Below, in pieces: positions 17,340 to 26,322 of a DNA stretch of 64,000 nt. Both the position numbers and the translations under genes were made by a program. Source of the stretch: Polaromonas sp. (GTDB taxonomy: Bacteria; Pseudomonadota; Gammaproteobacteria; Burkholderiales; Burkholderiaceae_C); contig NZ_JABBPE010000004.1 of assembly GCF_012927455.1 (NCBI RefSeq), positions 92,218 through 156,217 of the forward strand, written 5' to 3'. Under the pieces are notes generated by a model, which saw only the letters and a program-made list of their open reading frames with translations, ran no database searches and was not told the origin of the DNA. The first letter of the stretch is position 1; each line of letters opens with the position of its first letter.

Positions 17340-19286
17340 ATGCAGACTACGTTCCCGCAATTGCTGCTCAAACATGCCGCTGAACGCCCCGCCGACGCCG
17401 CCATGCGCGAAAAGGAATATGGCATCTGGCAAGCCCACAGCTGGGCCGGCATGGCGACGCTGGTTGAACACATTGCCTGCGGCCTGCACCAGGCCGGCCT
17501 GCAGCGCGGTGAACACATGGCGGTCATTGGCGCCAACCGGCCCCGCCTGTACGCCACCATGCTGGCGGCGCAGTCGCTAGGCGCCATCCCGATTCCGCTG
17601 TACCAGGATGCCGTCGGCGCCGAATGCGTGTTCCCCATCAACAACGCCGACGTCCGATTTGCCTTTGCCGAAGACCAGGAGCAGGTCGACAAGCTGCTGG
17701 AGATTCGCGACCGCTGCCCTAACCTGAGCCACATCATTTTTGACGACCCGCGCGGTTTGCGCAAATACGACGAGCCCGGCCTGGTGTCGCTCGATCTGCT
17801 GATTGAAGCCGGCCAGGCTTTGGCCAAAAGCCAGCCCGCACTGTTCAAGGCCGAAGTCGACAAAACCAGCCCCGACTGCGTGGCCGCGATGTTTTTTACT
17901 TCGGGCACCACCGGCAATCCCAAAGGCGTGGTGCACACGCACGCCAGCCTGCTGGACCGCGCGCAGGCGGGCGCCGAATTTGACAAGCTGACTGCCCATG
18001 AAGAAGTGCTGGCATATCTGCCGCCCGCCTGGATCGGCCAGAACATTTTCAGCTACGCCCAGTGGCTGGCTTGCGGTTACGTGGTGAACTGCCCCGAAAA
18101 CGCCAGTACGGTGACGATTGACCTCAAGGAGGTCGGGCCGACTTATTACTTTGCGCCACCACGGGTGTTCGAGGGTCTGCTCACCAACGTAACCATTCGC
18201 ATGGAAGACGCCGGGCGCATCAAGCGCGGCATGTACCACTACTTCATGGACCTGGCCCGCCGCGTGGGTCCGGCCCGCATGGATGGCAAGGCCGTAGGCC
18301 TGGCGCAGACCCTGCTGTATGGCCTGGGCAACCTGCTGGTGTACGGGCCGCTGCGCAACAATCTGGGCTTTTCCCGGGTGCGCGTGGCCTATACCGCCGG
18401 CGAGGCGATTGGCCCGGACCTCTTCATTTTTTACCGCTCCATCGGCATCAACCTTAAGCAGCTCTACGGCTCGACCGAAACCGCCGTGTTTGTCTGCCTG
18501 CAGCCCGACCATGAGGCGCGCGCCGACACGGTGGGCGTGCCGATCAAGGGCGTGCAGATCAAGGTGGCTGACAACGGCGAAATCATGGTCAAGTCGGCCG
18601 GCCTGCTCAAGGAATACTACAAAAACCCGACGGCAACCGCTGAAGTACTGACGGCCGACGGCTGGTACCACACCAGCGATGCCGGCTTCATCGACGCGCA
18701 TGGCCACCTGAAAATAATTGACCGGGTCAAGGACGTCGGCCGCATCAAGGGCGGCGCTAATGATGGCGCGATGTTTGCGCCCAAGTACGTCGAGAACAAA
18801 CTGAAGTTTTTCCCCTACATCAAGGAAGTCGTGGCTTATGGCGACGGCCGCGAAAAAGCCTGCGTCTTTGTCAATATTGATTTTGATGCGGTGGGCAACT
18901 GGGCCGAGCGACGCAACCTGCCCTACGCGGGCTACACCGATCTTGCGCAAAAACCCGAGGTCTACCAGCTCATCAAGGAATGCGTGGAAAAGGTCAATTC
19001 CGACCTCAGCGCAGACAGCTTGCTGGCGGGATCGCAAGTCAGCCGCTTTCTGGTGCTGCACAAAGAGCTTGATGCCGATGATGGCGAGCTGACCCGTACC
19101 AACAAGGTGCGTCGCGGCTTTATAGCCGAAAAATACCAGCCGCTGATTGACGCCCTGTACGGCAACAAAACCGAGCAGTTCATAGAAACCGTCGTCAAGT
19201 TTGAAGACGGCCGCAGTGGCAGCGTCAGCGCCACGCTGAAGATTGGCGATACCCAGACGTTTACCCCTGTGAAGGCCGCAGCATGA
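17340..19286 (+). CDS. AMP-dependent acyl-CoA synthetase (long-chain-like, catabolic cluster)
   Basis: 648 residues from the ATG of MQTTFPQLLLKHAAERP, which is preceded by aaggaacc. The track start at 17097 lies antisense to the regulator. ANL-superfamily motifs are intact: FFTSGTTGNPKGVVHTHAS (P-loop), LYGSTETAVF (A5), and YHTSDAGFID with IIDRVKDVGRIKGG (hinge region). It activates a carboxylic acid to its CoA thioester. Its fusion by a 4-bp overlap to a Liv-type importer suggests import-coupled activation of an aromatic or long-chain acid. A TTGACA-N17-TGTAAA promoter-like pair lies at 17299-17327, but it is very close to the start. The substrate is unknown. Confidence 0.85.
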   Translation: MQTTFPQLLLKHAAERPADAAMREKEYGIWQAHSWAGMATLVEHIACGLHQAGLQRGEHMAVIGANRPRLYATMLAAQSLGAIPIPLYQDAVGAECVFPINNADVRFAFAEDQEQVDKLLEIRDRCPNLSHIIFDDPRGLRKYDEPGLVSLDLLIEAGQALAKSQPALFKAEVDKTSPDCVAAMFFTSGTTGNPKGVVHTHASLLDRAQAGAEFDKLTAHEEVLAYLPPAWIGQNIFSYAQWLACGYVVNCPENASTVTIDLKEVGPTYYFAPPRVFEGLLTNVTIRMEDAGRIKRGMYHYFMDLARRVGPARMDGKAVGLAQTLLYGLGNLLVYGPLRNNLGFSRVRVAYTAGEAIGPDLFIFYRSIGINLKQLYGSTETAVFVCLQPDHEARADTVGVPIKGVQIKVADNGEIMVKSAGLLKEYYKNPTATAEVLTADGWYHTSDAGFIDAHGHLKIIDRVKDVGRIKGGANDGAMFAPKYVENKLKFFPYIKEVVAYGDGREKACVFVNIDFDAVGNWAERRNLPYAGYTDLAQKPEVYQLIKECVEKVNSDLSADSLLAGSQVSRFLVLHKELDADDGELTRTNKVRRGFIAEKYQPLIDALYGNKTEQFIETVVKFEDGRSGSVSATLKIGDTQTFTPVKAAA

Positions 19287-20173
19287 GCACCGTAAACATG
19301 AATGCTGACCTGGGCGCAGTTCGCGCGGCGACCGAACGCAGCGCAGGCCCAGCGTCGGCAACCAGCGCAGTACAGCAAGTGACGAGCGTGGCAGCCAAGA
19401 AGATTGGCGACGTCATTCTTGACGTGCAGAACATCAGCCTGAGCTTTGGCGGCGTCAAGGCCTTGCACGACATTTCGTTCAACGTCAAAGAGCACGAAAT
19501 CCGCGCCATCATCGGGCCCAACGGCGCCGGCAAAAGCTCCATGCTCAACTGCATCAACGGCGTTTATTCGCCGCAGCAGGGCTCAATCGCCTTTCGCGGC
19601 CAGACCTTCAAGCACATGAACAGCCACCAGGTGGCGGTGATGGGCGTGGCCCGCACCTTCCAGAACCTGGCGTTATTCAAGGGCATGAGCGTGCTCGACA
19701 ACATCATGTCGGGCCGCAACCTGAAGATCAAAAGCAACCTGCTGCTGCAGGCCTTGCGCATTGGCCCGGCAGAAAAAGAAGAAATCAGGCACCGCGAGGC
19801 AGTGGAAAAGATCATCGACTTCCTGGAAATCCAGGCCTTCCGCAAAACACCGGTGGGGCAGCTGCCCTACGGTTTGCAAAAACGTGTGGACCTGGGCCGC
19901 GCCCTGGCTATGGAGCCGCAGGTGCTACTGCTGGACGAACCCATGGCTGGCATGAACGTCGAGGAAAAGCAGGACATGTGCCGCTTCGTGCTCGACGTCA
20001 ACGACGAATTCGGCACCACGGTCGTGCTGATCGAGCATGACATGGGCGTCGTCATGGATATTTCTGACCGCGTGGTGGTGCTCGACTACGGCAAAAAAAT
20101 TGGCGACGGCACGCCCGGCGAGGTTCGCAACAACCCCGACGTGATCAGCGCCTATCTCGGCACCTCGCACTGA
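19283..20173 (+). CDS. livG: Branched-chain-type ABC transporter ATP-binding protein LivG
   Basis: 296 residues, with ATGA overlap to the ligase stop. An unusual N-terminal extension of about 45 residues precedes the ATPase, which starts near ILDVQNISLSFGG. Walker A is GPNGAGKSS, the signature region is LPYGLQKRVDLGRAL (degenerate, as is common in LivG), and Walker B is VLLLDEPMAG, followed by the H-loop LIEHDMGVVMDIS. It is one of two ATPases of the importer; LivF is encoded four genes later. Importers of this family carry branched-chain amino acids or, in catabolic clusters like this, aromatic acids. Confidence 0.9.
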   Translation: MSTVNMNADLGAVRAATERSAGPASATSAVQQVTSVAAKKIGDVILDVQNISLSFGGVKALHDISFNVKEHEIRAIIGPNGAGKSSMLNCINGVYSPQQGSIAFRGQTFKHMNSHQVAVMGVARTFQNLALFKGMSVLDNIMSGRNLKIKSNLLLQALRIGPAEKEEIRHREAVEKIIDFLEIQAFRKTPVGQLPYGLQKRVDLGRALAMEPQVLLLDEPMAGMNVEEKQDMCRFVLDVNDEFGTTVVLIEHDMGVVMDISDRVVVLDYGKKIGDGTPGEVRNNPDVISAYLGTSH

Positions 20174-20185
20174 AGAAAGATCAAG

Positions 20186-21115
20186 ATGGCTTTTTTTCTG
20201 GAAACACTGCTGGGCGGCCTGATGGCCGGCATGCTGTATTCATTGGTGGCGCTCGGCTTTGTGCTGATCTTCAAGGCCTCCGGCGTTTTCAACTTTGCCC
20301 AAGGCGCCATGGTGCTGTTTGCGGCACTGGCGATGGCGCGCTTTTCTGAATGGATTCCGCAGTGGACCGGCATTCAAAGCCTGCTGTTTGCCAACGTCAT
20401 CGCTTTTGTCATGGCGGGCGGCGTGATGTTCGTGGTGGCCTGGCTGATCGAGCGCCTGGTGCTGCGCCACCTGGTCAATCAGGAAGGCGCGACGCTGCTG
20501 ATGGCCACCCTGGGCATTGCCTATTTCATGGAAGGCCTGGGCCAGACGATTTTCGGCGGCAGCATCTACAAGATCGACATCGGCATGCCGAAAGATCCCA
20601 TCTTCGCGCTGGACTCGGTTTTTCCGGGCGGTATCCTGATCAACAAGGAAGACCTGTACGCCGCACTGATCGCTGCGGTGCTAGTGGCGCTGCTAAGCGT
20701 GTTCTTCCAGAAAACGGCGACCGGCCGGGCGCTGCGCGCGGTTGCCGACGATCACCAGGCGGCGCAGTCCATCGGCATTCCGCTGAACCGTATCTGGGTC
20801 ATCGTCTGGTGCGTCGCCGGAGTCGTAGCGCTGGTAGCGGGCATGATCTGGGGCAGCAAGCTGGGCGTGCAGTTTTCGCTTGCAACCATCGCCTTGCGGG
20901 CGCTTCCCGTAGTGATTCTGGGCGGCTTGACTTCGGTACCCGGCGCCATCATTGGCGGCCTGATCATTGGCGTGGGCGAGAAGCTGTCCGAGGTCTACCT
21001 CGGCCCGTTTGTCGGCGGTGGTATCGAGATCTGGTTCGCCTACGTGCTGGCCCTGGGCTTCCTGCTGATTCGGCCTCAGGGTCTGTTCGGCGAAAAAATC
21101 ATTGACAGGGTATGA
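20186..21115 (+). CDS. livH: Branched-chain-type ABC transporter permease LivH
   Basis: 309 residues with about eight hydrophobic segments. The LivH N-terminus is typical (GLMAGMLYSLVALGFVLIFKASGVFNFAQGAM). The permease loop ATGRALRAVADDHQAAQSIGI, which contacts the ATPase, is present, and the C-terminus has the GGLTSVPGAIIGGLIIGVGEK block. It lies 12 bp after livG. A GC-rich family B repeat follows the stop and separates it from livM without a terminator-like T run. Confidence 0.9.
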   Translation: MAFFLETLLGGLMAGMLYSLVALGFVLIFKASGVFNFAQGAMVLFAALAMARFSEWIPQWTGIQSLLFANVIAFVMAGGVMFVVAWLIERLVLRHLVNQEGATLLMATLGIAYFMEGLGQTIFGGSIYKIDIGMPKDPIFALDSVFPGGILINKEDLYAALIAAVLVALLSVFFQKTATGRALRAVADDHQAAQSIGIPLNRIWVIVWCVAGVVALVAGMIWGSKLGVQFSLATIALRALPVVILGGLTSVPGAIIGGLIIGVGEKLSEVYLGPFVGGGIEIWFAYVLALGFLLIRPQGLFGEKIIDRV

Positions 21116-21205
21116 AAGCCCCCACGCTCGTCACTTCGTGTACTTCGCTGCCCCCCGGGGGGGGCCGCTGCGCCTGCGGCCCCTGCTGAACGGAGCACGG
21201 CCGGG
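21116..21205 (+). repeat. GC-rich dispersed repeat family B, copy 2
   Basis: The blocks gcccccacgctcgtcacttc, ttcgctgccccccggggggg and gctgcgcctgcggcccctgc follow the order seen at 9094-9200. It sits inside the transporter operon between livH and livM. The C/G run could form a strong hairpin and so give differential expression across the operon. Confidence 0.7.
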
Positions 21206-21247
21206 CTCAAAACTTCTTTCATCGCAATCTAACGGCAGCGCACTAAT

Positions 21248-22324
21248 ATGTTCTACAGAGAAAACGGTCAATTCAAAACCAGCTACCGCGCGGACCAGCA
21301 GATCTTTCCGATCGCGCAGGACCGCATCGCCATCTTCCTGATTCTGGCGGTCGCCTTCGTGGCCGTGCCCATGCTGGCCAGCGACTATCTGTTTCGCGCC
21401 ATCCTGATTCCGTTTGTCATCATGTCGCTGGCCGCGCTTGGCGTGAACATTCTGGTCGGCTACTGCGGCCAGATCTCGCTGGGTTCGGGCGCCTTCATGG
21501 CAGTCGGTGCTTACGGCGCCTACAACTTCTTTGTGCGCATCCCAGGCATGCCGCTGATCCCGGCGCTGATTCTGGGTGGCCTGTGCGCCACCCTGTTCGG
21601 CATCCTTTTTGGCCTGCCCAGCCTGCGTGTCAAGGGCCTGTACCTGGCGGTGGCCACGTTGGCCGCACAATTCTTCAGTGACTGGATGTTCCTGCGCATC
21701 AAGTGGTTCACGCTGGACTCACCGTCGGGCTCGGTGTCGGTGAACAACCTGCAGGTGTTCGGCCTGCCCATAGAAAGCGCGGTCAGCAAATATCTGCTGT
21801 GTCTGGGCGTGCTGGTGGTCATCGCTGTGCTGGCCAAAAACCTGGTGCGCGGCGCCATCGGCCGCGAGTGGATGGCGATTCGTGATATGGACGTGGCCGC
21901 CGCGGTGATCGGCATTCGGCCGATGTACGCCAAGCTTAGCGCGTTCGCGGTCAGCTCCTTCATCATCGGCGTGGCGGGCGCACTCTGGGCCTTTGTCTAC
22001 CTCGGCGCCTGGGAACCAGCAGCGTTCTCGGTGGATCAGTCGTTTCGCCTGCTGTTCATGGTCATCATCGGCGGCCTGGGCTCCATCATGGGCGGCTTTT
22101 TCGGTGCGGCTTTCATCGTGATACTGCCTATCGCCCTCAACCAGTTCTTGCCGGTGTTTCTCGGCCTGTTTGGCATAGAAATTTCCACCGCCGGTATCGC
22201 CCATGCGGAGCTGATGATTTTCGGCGGCCTGATCGTCTGGTTCCTGATTGTGGAACCACATGGCTTGGCCAAGCTCTGGTCCACGGGCAAGCAAAAGTTG
22301 CGGCTGTGGCCTTTCCCGCATTGA
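21248..22324 (+). CDS. livM: Branched-chain-type ABC transporter permease LivM
   Basis: 358 residues. About 35 polar residues precede the first membrane segment (IAIFLILAVAFVAVPMLAS). Family blocks include LAALGVNILVGYCGQISLGSGAFMAVGAYGAY, the ATPase-contact loop GREWMAIRDMDVAAAVIGI, and GGLGSIMGGFFGAAFIVILP. It pairs with LivH to form the membrane channel. An upstream gap of 130 bp contains the family B repeat. No strong ribosome binding site is visible. Confidence 0.9.
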   Translation: MFYRENGQFKTSYRADQQIFPIAQDRIAIFLILAVAFVAVPMLASDYLFRAILIPFVIMSLAALGVNILVGYCGQISLGSGAFMAVGAYGAYNFFVRIPGMPLIPALILGGLCATLFGILFGLPSLRVKGLYLAVATLAAQFFSDWMFLRIKWFTLDSPSGSVSVNNLQVFGLPIESAVSKYLLCLGVLVVIAVLAKNLVRGAIGREWMAIRDMDVAAAVIGIRPMYAKLSAFAVSSFIIGVAGALWAFVYLGAWEPAAFSVDQSFRLLFMVIIGGLGSIMGGFFGAAFIVILPIALNQFLPVFLGLFGIEISTAGIAHAELMIFGGLIVWFLIVEPHGLAKLWSTGKQKLRLWPFPH

Positions 22325-22442
22325 ATCTCTCAGGGCTGAGGATCACGCCCGGGCATCAATATGTTTTCGCAGGTCGACGCGTTAACCAGCGTGTCAGTTT
22401 TTTTAGGTGTTTTGCTTTTCTATTTTTTTTTAGGAGACGACA

Positions 22443-23774
22443 ATGAAGATACGCAATTTGATTCTGGCAGTGGCCGCCCTGGCCGCTGGCGCCTCGTCGA
22501 TGGTGACGACCAGCGCATTCGCCCAAGCCAAGGAGCAGTTCTTCCCGCTGCTGTCCTACCGCACCGGCCCCTACGCGCCCAATGGTGTGCCATGGGCAAA
22601 CGGCAAGCAGGACTACATCAAGATGGTCAATGCCCGTGATGGCGGCATCAACGGCGTGAAGCTGACCTACGAGGAATGCGAAACCGGTTACGCCACCGAC
22701 CGCGGCGTGGAATGCTACGAGCGCCTCAAGGGCCGCCCGGGGGTTGCGATTTTTGATCCGCAGGCCACCGGCATTACCTTCGCCCTGACCGAAAAAGTTG
22801 TGGCCGACAAGATTCCGCTGATCACGCTGGGCTATGGCCTTTCCGTTGCACAGGATGGCCAGGCCTTCAAATGGAACTTCCCGCTGATGGGAAGCTACTG
22901 GACCGGTGCCGACATCCTGATCCAGCACCTGGGCAAAAAGGAAGGCGGCCTGGACAAGCTCAAAGGCAAGAAAATCGCGCTGGTCTACCATGACTCACCC
23001 TTCGGCAAGGAACCCATTCCGCTGCTGCAAGAGCGCGCAAAAATGCACGGTTTCGAACTGCAGATGCTGCCCGTGACCGCACCTGGCGTCGAACAGAAAG
23101 CCACCTGGCTGCAGATTCGCCAGGCTCGCCCCGACTACGTACTGTTGTGGGGTTGGGGCGTGATGAACTCCACGGCGCTCAAGGAAGCGCAGGCCACCGG
23201 CTATCCACGCGACAAGATGTACGGTGTCTGGTGGGCCGGTGCCGAGCCCGACGTCAAAGACGTGGGTGAAGGCGCCAAGGGCTACAACGCACTGGCGCTC
23301 AATACCTCGGGCCAGCAGCCCAAAGTGATTCAGGACATCTTGGAGCTGGTGCATGACAAGGGCCAGGGAACCGGACCGAAAGATGAAGTCGGCCAGGTGC
23401 TTTACACCCGCGGCGTGATCATCCAGATGCTGAGCATCGAGGCCGTGCGCCGTGCGCAGGAACGCTTCGGCAAAGGCAAGGTCATGACCGGTGAGCAGGT
23501 TCGATGGGGCCTGGAGAACCTTGCATTGGATCAAAAACGGCTGGATGCCCTTGGCTTTTCGGGCATCATGCGTCCGCTGTCCACTTCCTGCTCAGACCAC
23601 ATGGGTTCAACCTGGGCGCGCATTCAAGCCTGGGACGGCAGTAAATGGAATTTCAGCTCCGACTTCATGCAGGCTGACGAACAGATTCTCAAGCCCATGA
23701 TCAAGGCCGGCGCCGACAAGTACCTGGCCGACAAGAAGATGACTCGCCGTACTGCGGCAGATTGCCAATCCTGA
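22443..23774 (+). CDS. Periplasmic substrate-binding protein of the Liv-type ABC importer
   Basis: 443 residues with a Sec signal cleaved near SAFAQA and a type I periplasmic binding fold (PLLSYRTGPYAPNGVPWANGKQDYIKM ... GVNGVKL-type turn ... GDXXXG-like loops). It is longer than LivK/LivJ (about 370 residues) and belongs to the group found in aromatic-acid catabolic clusters. An AGGAG ribosome binding site lies 8 bp before the ATG, much stronger than those of its neighbours, as expected for the most abundant component. The bound ligand is unknown, but an aromatic or cyclic carboxylate is likely from context. Confidence 0.85.
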   Translation: MKIRNLILAVAALAAGASSMVTTSAFAQAKEQFFPLLSYRTGPYAPNGVPWANGKQDYIKMVNARDGGINGVKLTYEECETGYATDRGVECYERLKGRPGVAIFDPQATGITFALTEKVVADKIPLITLGYGLSVAQDGQAFKWNFPLMGSYWTGADILIQHLGKKEGGLDKLKGKKIALVYHDSPFGKEPIPLLQERAKMHGFELQMLPVTAPGVEQKATWLQIRQARPDYVLLWGWGVMNSTALKEAQATGYPRDKMYGVWWAGAEPDVKDVGEGAKGYNALALNTSGQQPKVIQDILELVHDKGQGTGPKDEVGQVLYTRGVIIQMLSIEAVRRAQERFGKGKVMTGEQVRWGLENLALDQKRLDALGFSGIMRPLSTSCSDHMGSTWARIQAWDGSKWNFSSDFMQADEQILKPMIKAGADKYLADKKMTRRTAADCQS

Positions 23775-23935
23775 GCAGCGGCGCGAATCAGCCGAGCCAG
23801 GCTTGCCGGCACTGACCGCGCCCTTTTCACTTGTCTTCATCCCCTCCCGCCTGGCGGGGGGATAGCGGCACCAAGAAGCCGCCAAATGAAAGAGCAGCCG
23901 CGCTGGTCTTTCATTTGACCACCCTGGAAAAATCT

Positions 23936-24745
23936 ATGGAAACAAAAAACATCGTTCTCAACGTCAACGGCATCGAGGTCATCTACAACCATGTGATCCT
24001 CGTGCTCAAGGGCGTTTCGCTGCAGGTTCCTGAGGGCCGCATCGTCGCCATTCTGGGCGGCAACGGTGCCGGCAAGACGACCACGCTGCGCGCCATCTCC
24101 AACCTGCTGCAAGGTGAACGTGGCGAAGTCACCAAAGGCTCGATCGAACTGCGCGGTGAGCGCATCGAAAATCTGTCGCCGGCCGACCTGGTGCAGCGCG
24201 GCGTGGTGCAGGTCATGGAAGGCCGGCACTGCTTTGCCCATTTGACGATTGAAGAAAACTTGGCTGTAGGCGGCTACACGCGCAAAAGTAAAAGCGAAGT
24301 TGCCGCCAACCTGGAAAAGGTCTACAACTACTTTCCGCGCCTGAAAACCCGGCGCACCTCGCAAGCGGCGTACACCTCGGGAGGCGAGCAGCAGATGTGC
24401 GCGATTGGCCGCGCGCTGATGGCCAACCCGAGCATGGTGCTGCTCGATGAGCCCTCAATGGGCCTGGCGCCGCAGATTGTTGAAGAGGTCTTCAACATCG
24501 TCAAAGATCTCAACGAGAAGGAGAAAGTCACCTTCCTGATCGCCGAACAGAACACCAATATGGCGCTGAAATACGCCGACTACGGCTACATCATGGAAAG
24601 CGGCCGCGTGGTGATGGATGGCGCCGCCAGCGACCTGGCCAACAACGAGGATGTGAAAGAGTTTTACCTCGGCGTGGGCGGCGGCGAACGCAAGAGCTTC
24701 AAGGATGTGAAAAGCTACAAGCGCCGCAAGCGCTGGCTGGCTTGA
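23936..24745 (+). CDS. livF: Branched-chain-type ABC transporter ATP-binding protein LivF
   Basis: 269 residues from the ATG of METKNIVLNVNGIEV. The track start at 23831 would read through an intergenic hairpin (cccctcccgcctggcggggg, 23842-23861), so I reject it. Walker A is GGNGAGKTTT, the signature is TSGGEQQMCAIGRAL, Walker B is MVLLDEPSMGLAP, and the H-loop region is FLIAEQNTNMALKYADYGYIMESG. The last 25 residues (ERKSFKDVKSYKRRKRWLA) are a basic tail typical of this subgroup. It completes the importer. Confidence 0.9.
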   Translation: METKNIVLNVNGIEVIYNHVILVLKGVSLQVPEGRIVAILGGNGAGKTTTLRAISNLLQGERGEVTKGSIELRGERIENLSPADLVQRGVVQVMEGRHCFAHLTIEENLAVGGYTRKSKSEVAANLEKVYNYFPRLKTRRTSQAAYTSGGEQQMCAIGRALMANPSMVLLDEPSMGLAPQIVEEVFNIVKDLNEKEKVTFLIAEQNTNMALKYADYGYIMESGRVVMDGAASDLANNEDVKEFYLGVGGGERKSFKDVKSYKRRKRWLA

Positions 24746-24765
24746 TTAGGCTGGAGGACACCGTC

Positions 24766-26025
24766 ATGACTAAATTTTTTGATCCGCTGGAAACCCGTTC
24801 GCACGCTGAGCGCGAAGCCGACCTGATGGCCGCCCTGCCCCGGCAAGTCAGCCACGCACAAACGCGCAGCCCGGCTTTTGCCACCATCCTGCACGGTGTG
24901 GACGGCGCCGCCATCAACTCGCGCGCGGCCCTGGCGCGCCTGCCGGTGACGCGCAAACATGAACTGCTGGAGCGCCAGCAAGCGGCCCGCCAGGCCAGTG
25001 CTGCTGGGGATGTATTTGGCGGCTTCAGCGCGCTGCGTTTTGGCGCCCATATGCCGCGAGTGTTTGCCAGCCCCGGCACCATTTATGAGCCCGAAGGCAC
25101 GCGTAAGGACTATTGGCGCATGGCACGCGCCATGCATGCGGCGGGCTTTCGTCCCGGCCAGCTGATTCACAACAGCTTCAGCTACCACTTCGTTCCCGCC
25201 GGCTCCATGATGGAAACCGGTGCGCACGCCCTGGGTTGCACGGTGTTTCCCGGTGGCACCGGGCAGACCGAGCAGCAGGTGCAGGCCATGGCAGAGCTCA
25301 GGCCCGCAGGCTACATCGGCACGCCGAGCTTTTTGAAAATCATCGTGGAAAAAGCCGCCGAGATGCAGGTCGCCCTGCCCAGCGTGACGCGCGCACTGGT
25401 CTCCGGCGAAGCCTTTCCGCCCAGCCTGCGCGACTGGCTGGGCGAGCGCGGCATTGCCGGCTACCAATGCTATGCATCGGCCGATCTGGGCCTGATTGCC
25501 TACGAGACCGAAGCGCGCGAAGGGCTGGTGCTTGACGAAGGCGTGATTGTGGAAATTGTCCGTCCCGGCACCGGCGACCCGGTGGCCGAGGGAGAAGTCG
25601 GCGAACTGGTGGTAACCACGCTGAACCCCGACTACCCGCTGATTCGTTTTGGCACCGGCGATCTGTCGGCGCTGTTGCCGGGCCACTGCCCAAGCGGGCG
25701 CACCAACGCGCGCATCAAGGGCTGGATGGGACGGGCCGACCAGACCGTGAAGATTCGCGGCATGTTTGTGCATCCGGGCCAGGTGGCGGATATCGCCCGC
25801 CGCTTCCCCGAAGTGATCAAGGCCAGGCTGATCGTCAGTGGCGAGATGGCCAATGACAGCATGACTTTTCAGGTCGAAGCGGCCTCCAGCGATAGCGGGC
25901 TGGACCAACGCATAGGCGCGGCCATTCGCGATGTGACCAAGCTGCGCGGCACCGTCGAGCTGCTGGCACCGGGCAGTCTGCCCAACGATGGCAAGGTGAT
26001 TGAGGACGCGCGCAGCTACAAATAG
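24766..26025 (+). CDS. Phenylacetate-CoA-ligase-like AMP-binding enzyme
   Basis: 419 residues from the ATG of MTKFFDPLETRSHAERE, with ctggagga as ribosome binding site. The fold is of the PaaK branch of the ANL superfamily. It shows FSYHFVPAGSMMETGAHALGC, LVSGEAFPPSLRDWL, YASADLGLIAYE (A5-like motif) and LIRFGTGDLSALLPG with the GWMGRADQTVKIRGMFVHPGQV hinge. It should form an aryl-CoA thioester at the expense of ATP to AMP. It is the last gene of the ligase/Liv operon, giving the operon two different acid-activating enzymes. The substrate is unassigned. Confidence 0.82.
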   Translation: MTKFFDPLETRSHAEREADLMAALPRQVSHAQTRSPAFATILHGVDGAAINSRAALARLPVTRKHELLERQQAARQASAAGDVFGGFSALRFGAHMPRVFASPGTIYEPEGTRKDYWRMARAMHAAGFRPGQLIHNSFSYHFVPAGSMMETGAHALGCTVFPGGTGQTEQQVQAMAELRPAGYIGTPSFLKIIVEKAAEMQVALPSVTRALVSGEAFPPSLRDWLGERGIAGYQCYASADLGLIAYETEAREGLVLDEGVIVEIVRPGTGDPVAEGEVGELVVTTLNPDYPLIRFGTGDLSALLPGHCPSGRTNARIKGWMGRADQTVKIRGMFVHPGQVADIARRFPEVIKARLIVSGEMANDSMTFQVEAASSDSGLDQRIGAAIRDVTKLRGTVELLAPGSLPNDGKVIEDARSYK

Positions 26026-26044
26026 ACGGCGCCGCTACCTGTGA

Positions 26045-26302
26045 TTTTTTCACGGCTTCGACCTGACCACGAAGATTCAGGAGTTTGAAATCTCTCGCGG
26101 CGGCCTGCTGCCCAACCTGCTGGCGTTTAACGTCGGCGTGGAGATCGGCCAGTTGCTGGCGCTCTTTGCCAACCTGATTTTGCTGGGGTACTGGCGCCGT
26201 ACCGGCAGCTTCCTCCGCCACGCCTACACCGCCAACGTCGCATTGATGTGCGCCGGATTTCTGCTGATGGGCTACCAGTTCACTGGCTCTTTCATTTCCT
26301 GA
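26045..26302 (+). pseudogene. C-terminal remnant of a HupE/UreJ-type membrane protein
   Basis: An open frame of 85 codons with no start (not in the ORF track) reads FFHGFDLTTKIQEFEISRGG, then LAFNVGVEIGQLLALFANLI, and ends LLMGYQFTGSFIS. FNVGVEIGQL is the hallmark of the HupE/UreJ nickel/cobalt permease family (family knowledge). The N-terminal two thirds are missing and the frame begins right after the stop of the ligase gene. I interpret this as a gene truncated at its 5' end by the arrival of the catabolic operon or by deletion. Confidence 0.7.
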
Positions 26303-26322
26303 TCATCTGAAAGATCTCTTTC

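Noticed and set aside
17577-19361. 594-aa minus-strand ORF opposite the acyl-CoA synthetase
   Set aside because: A shadow frame. The plus frame has intact ANL motifs and operon overlaps.
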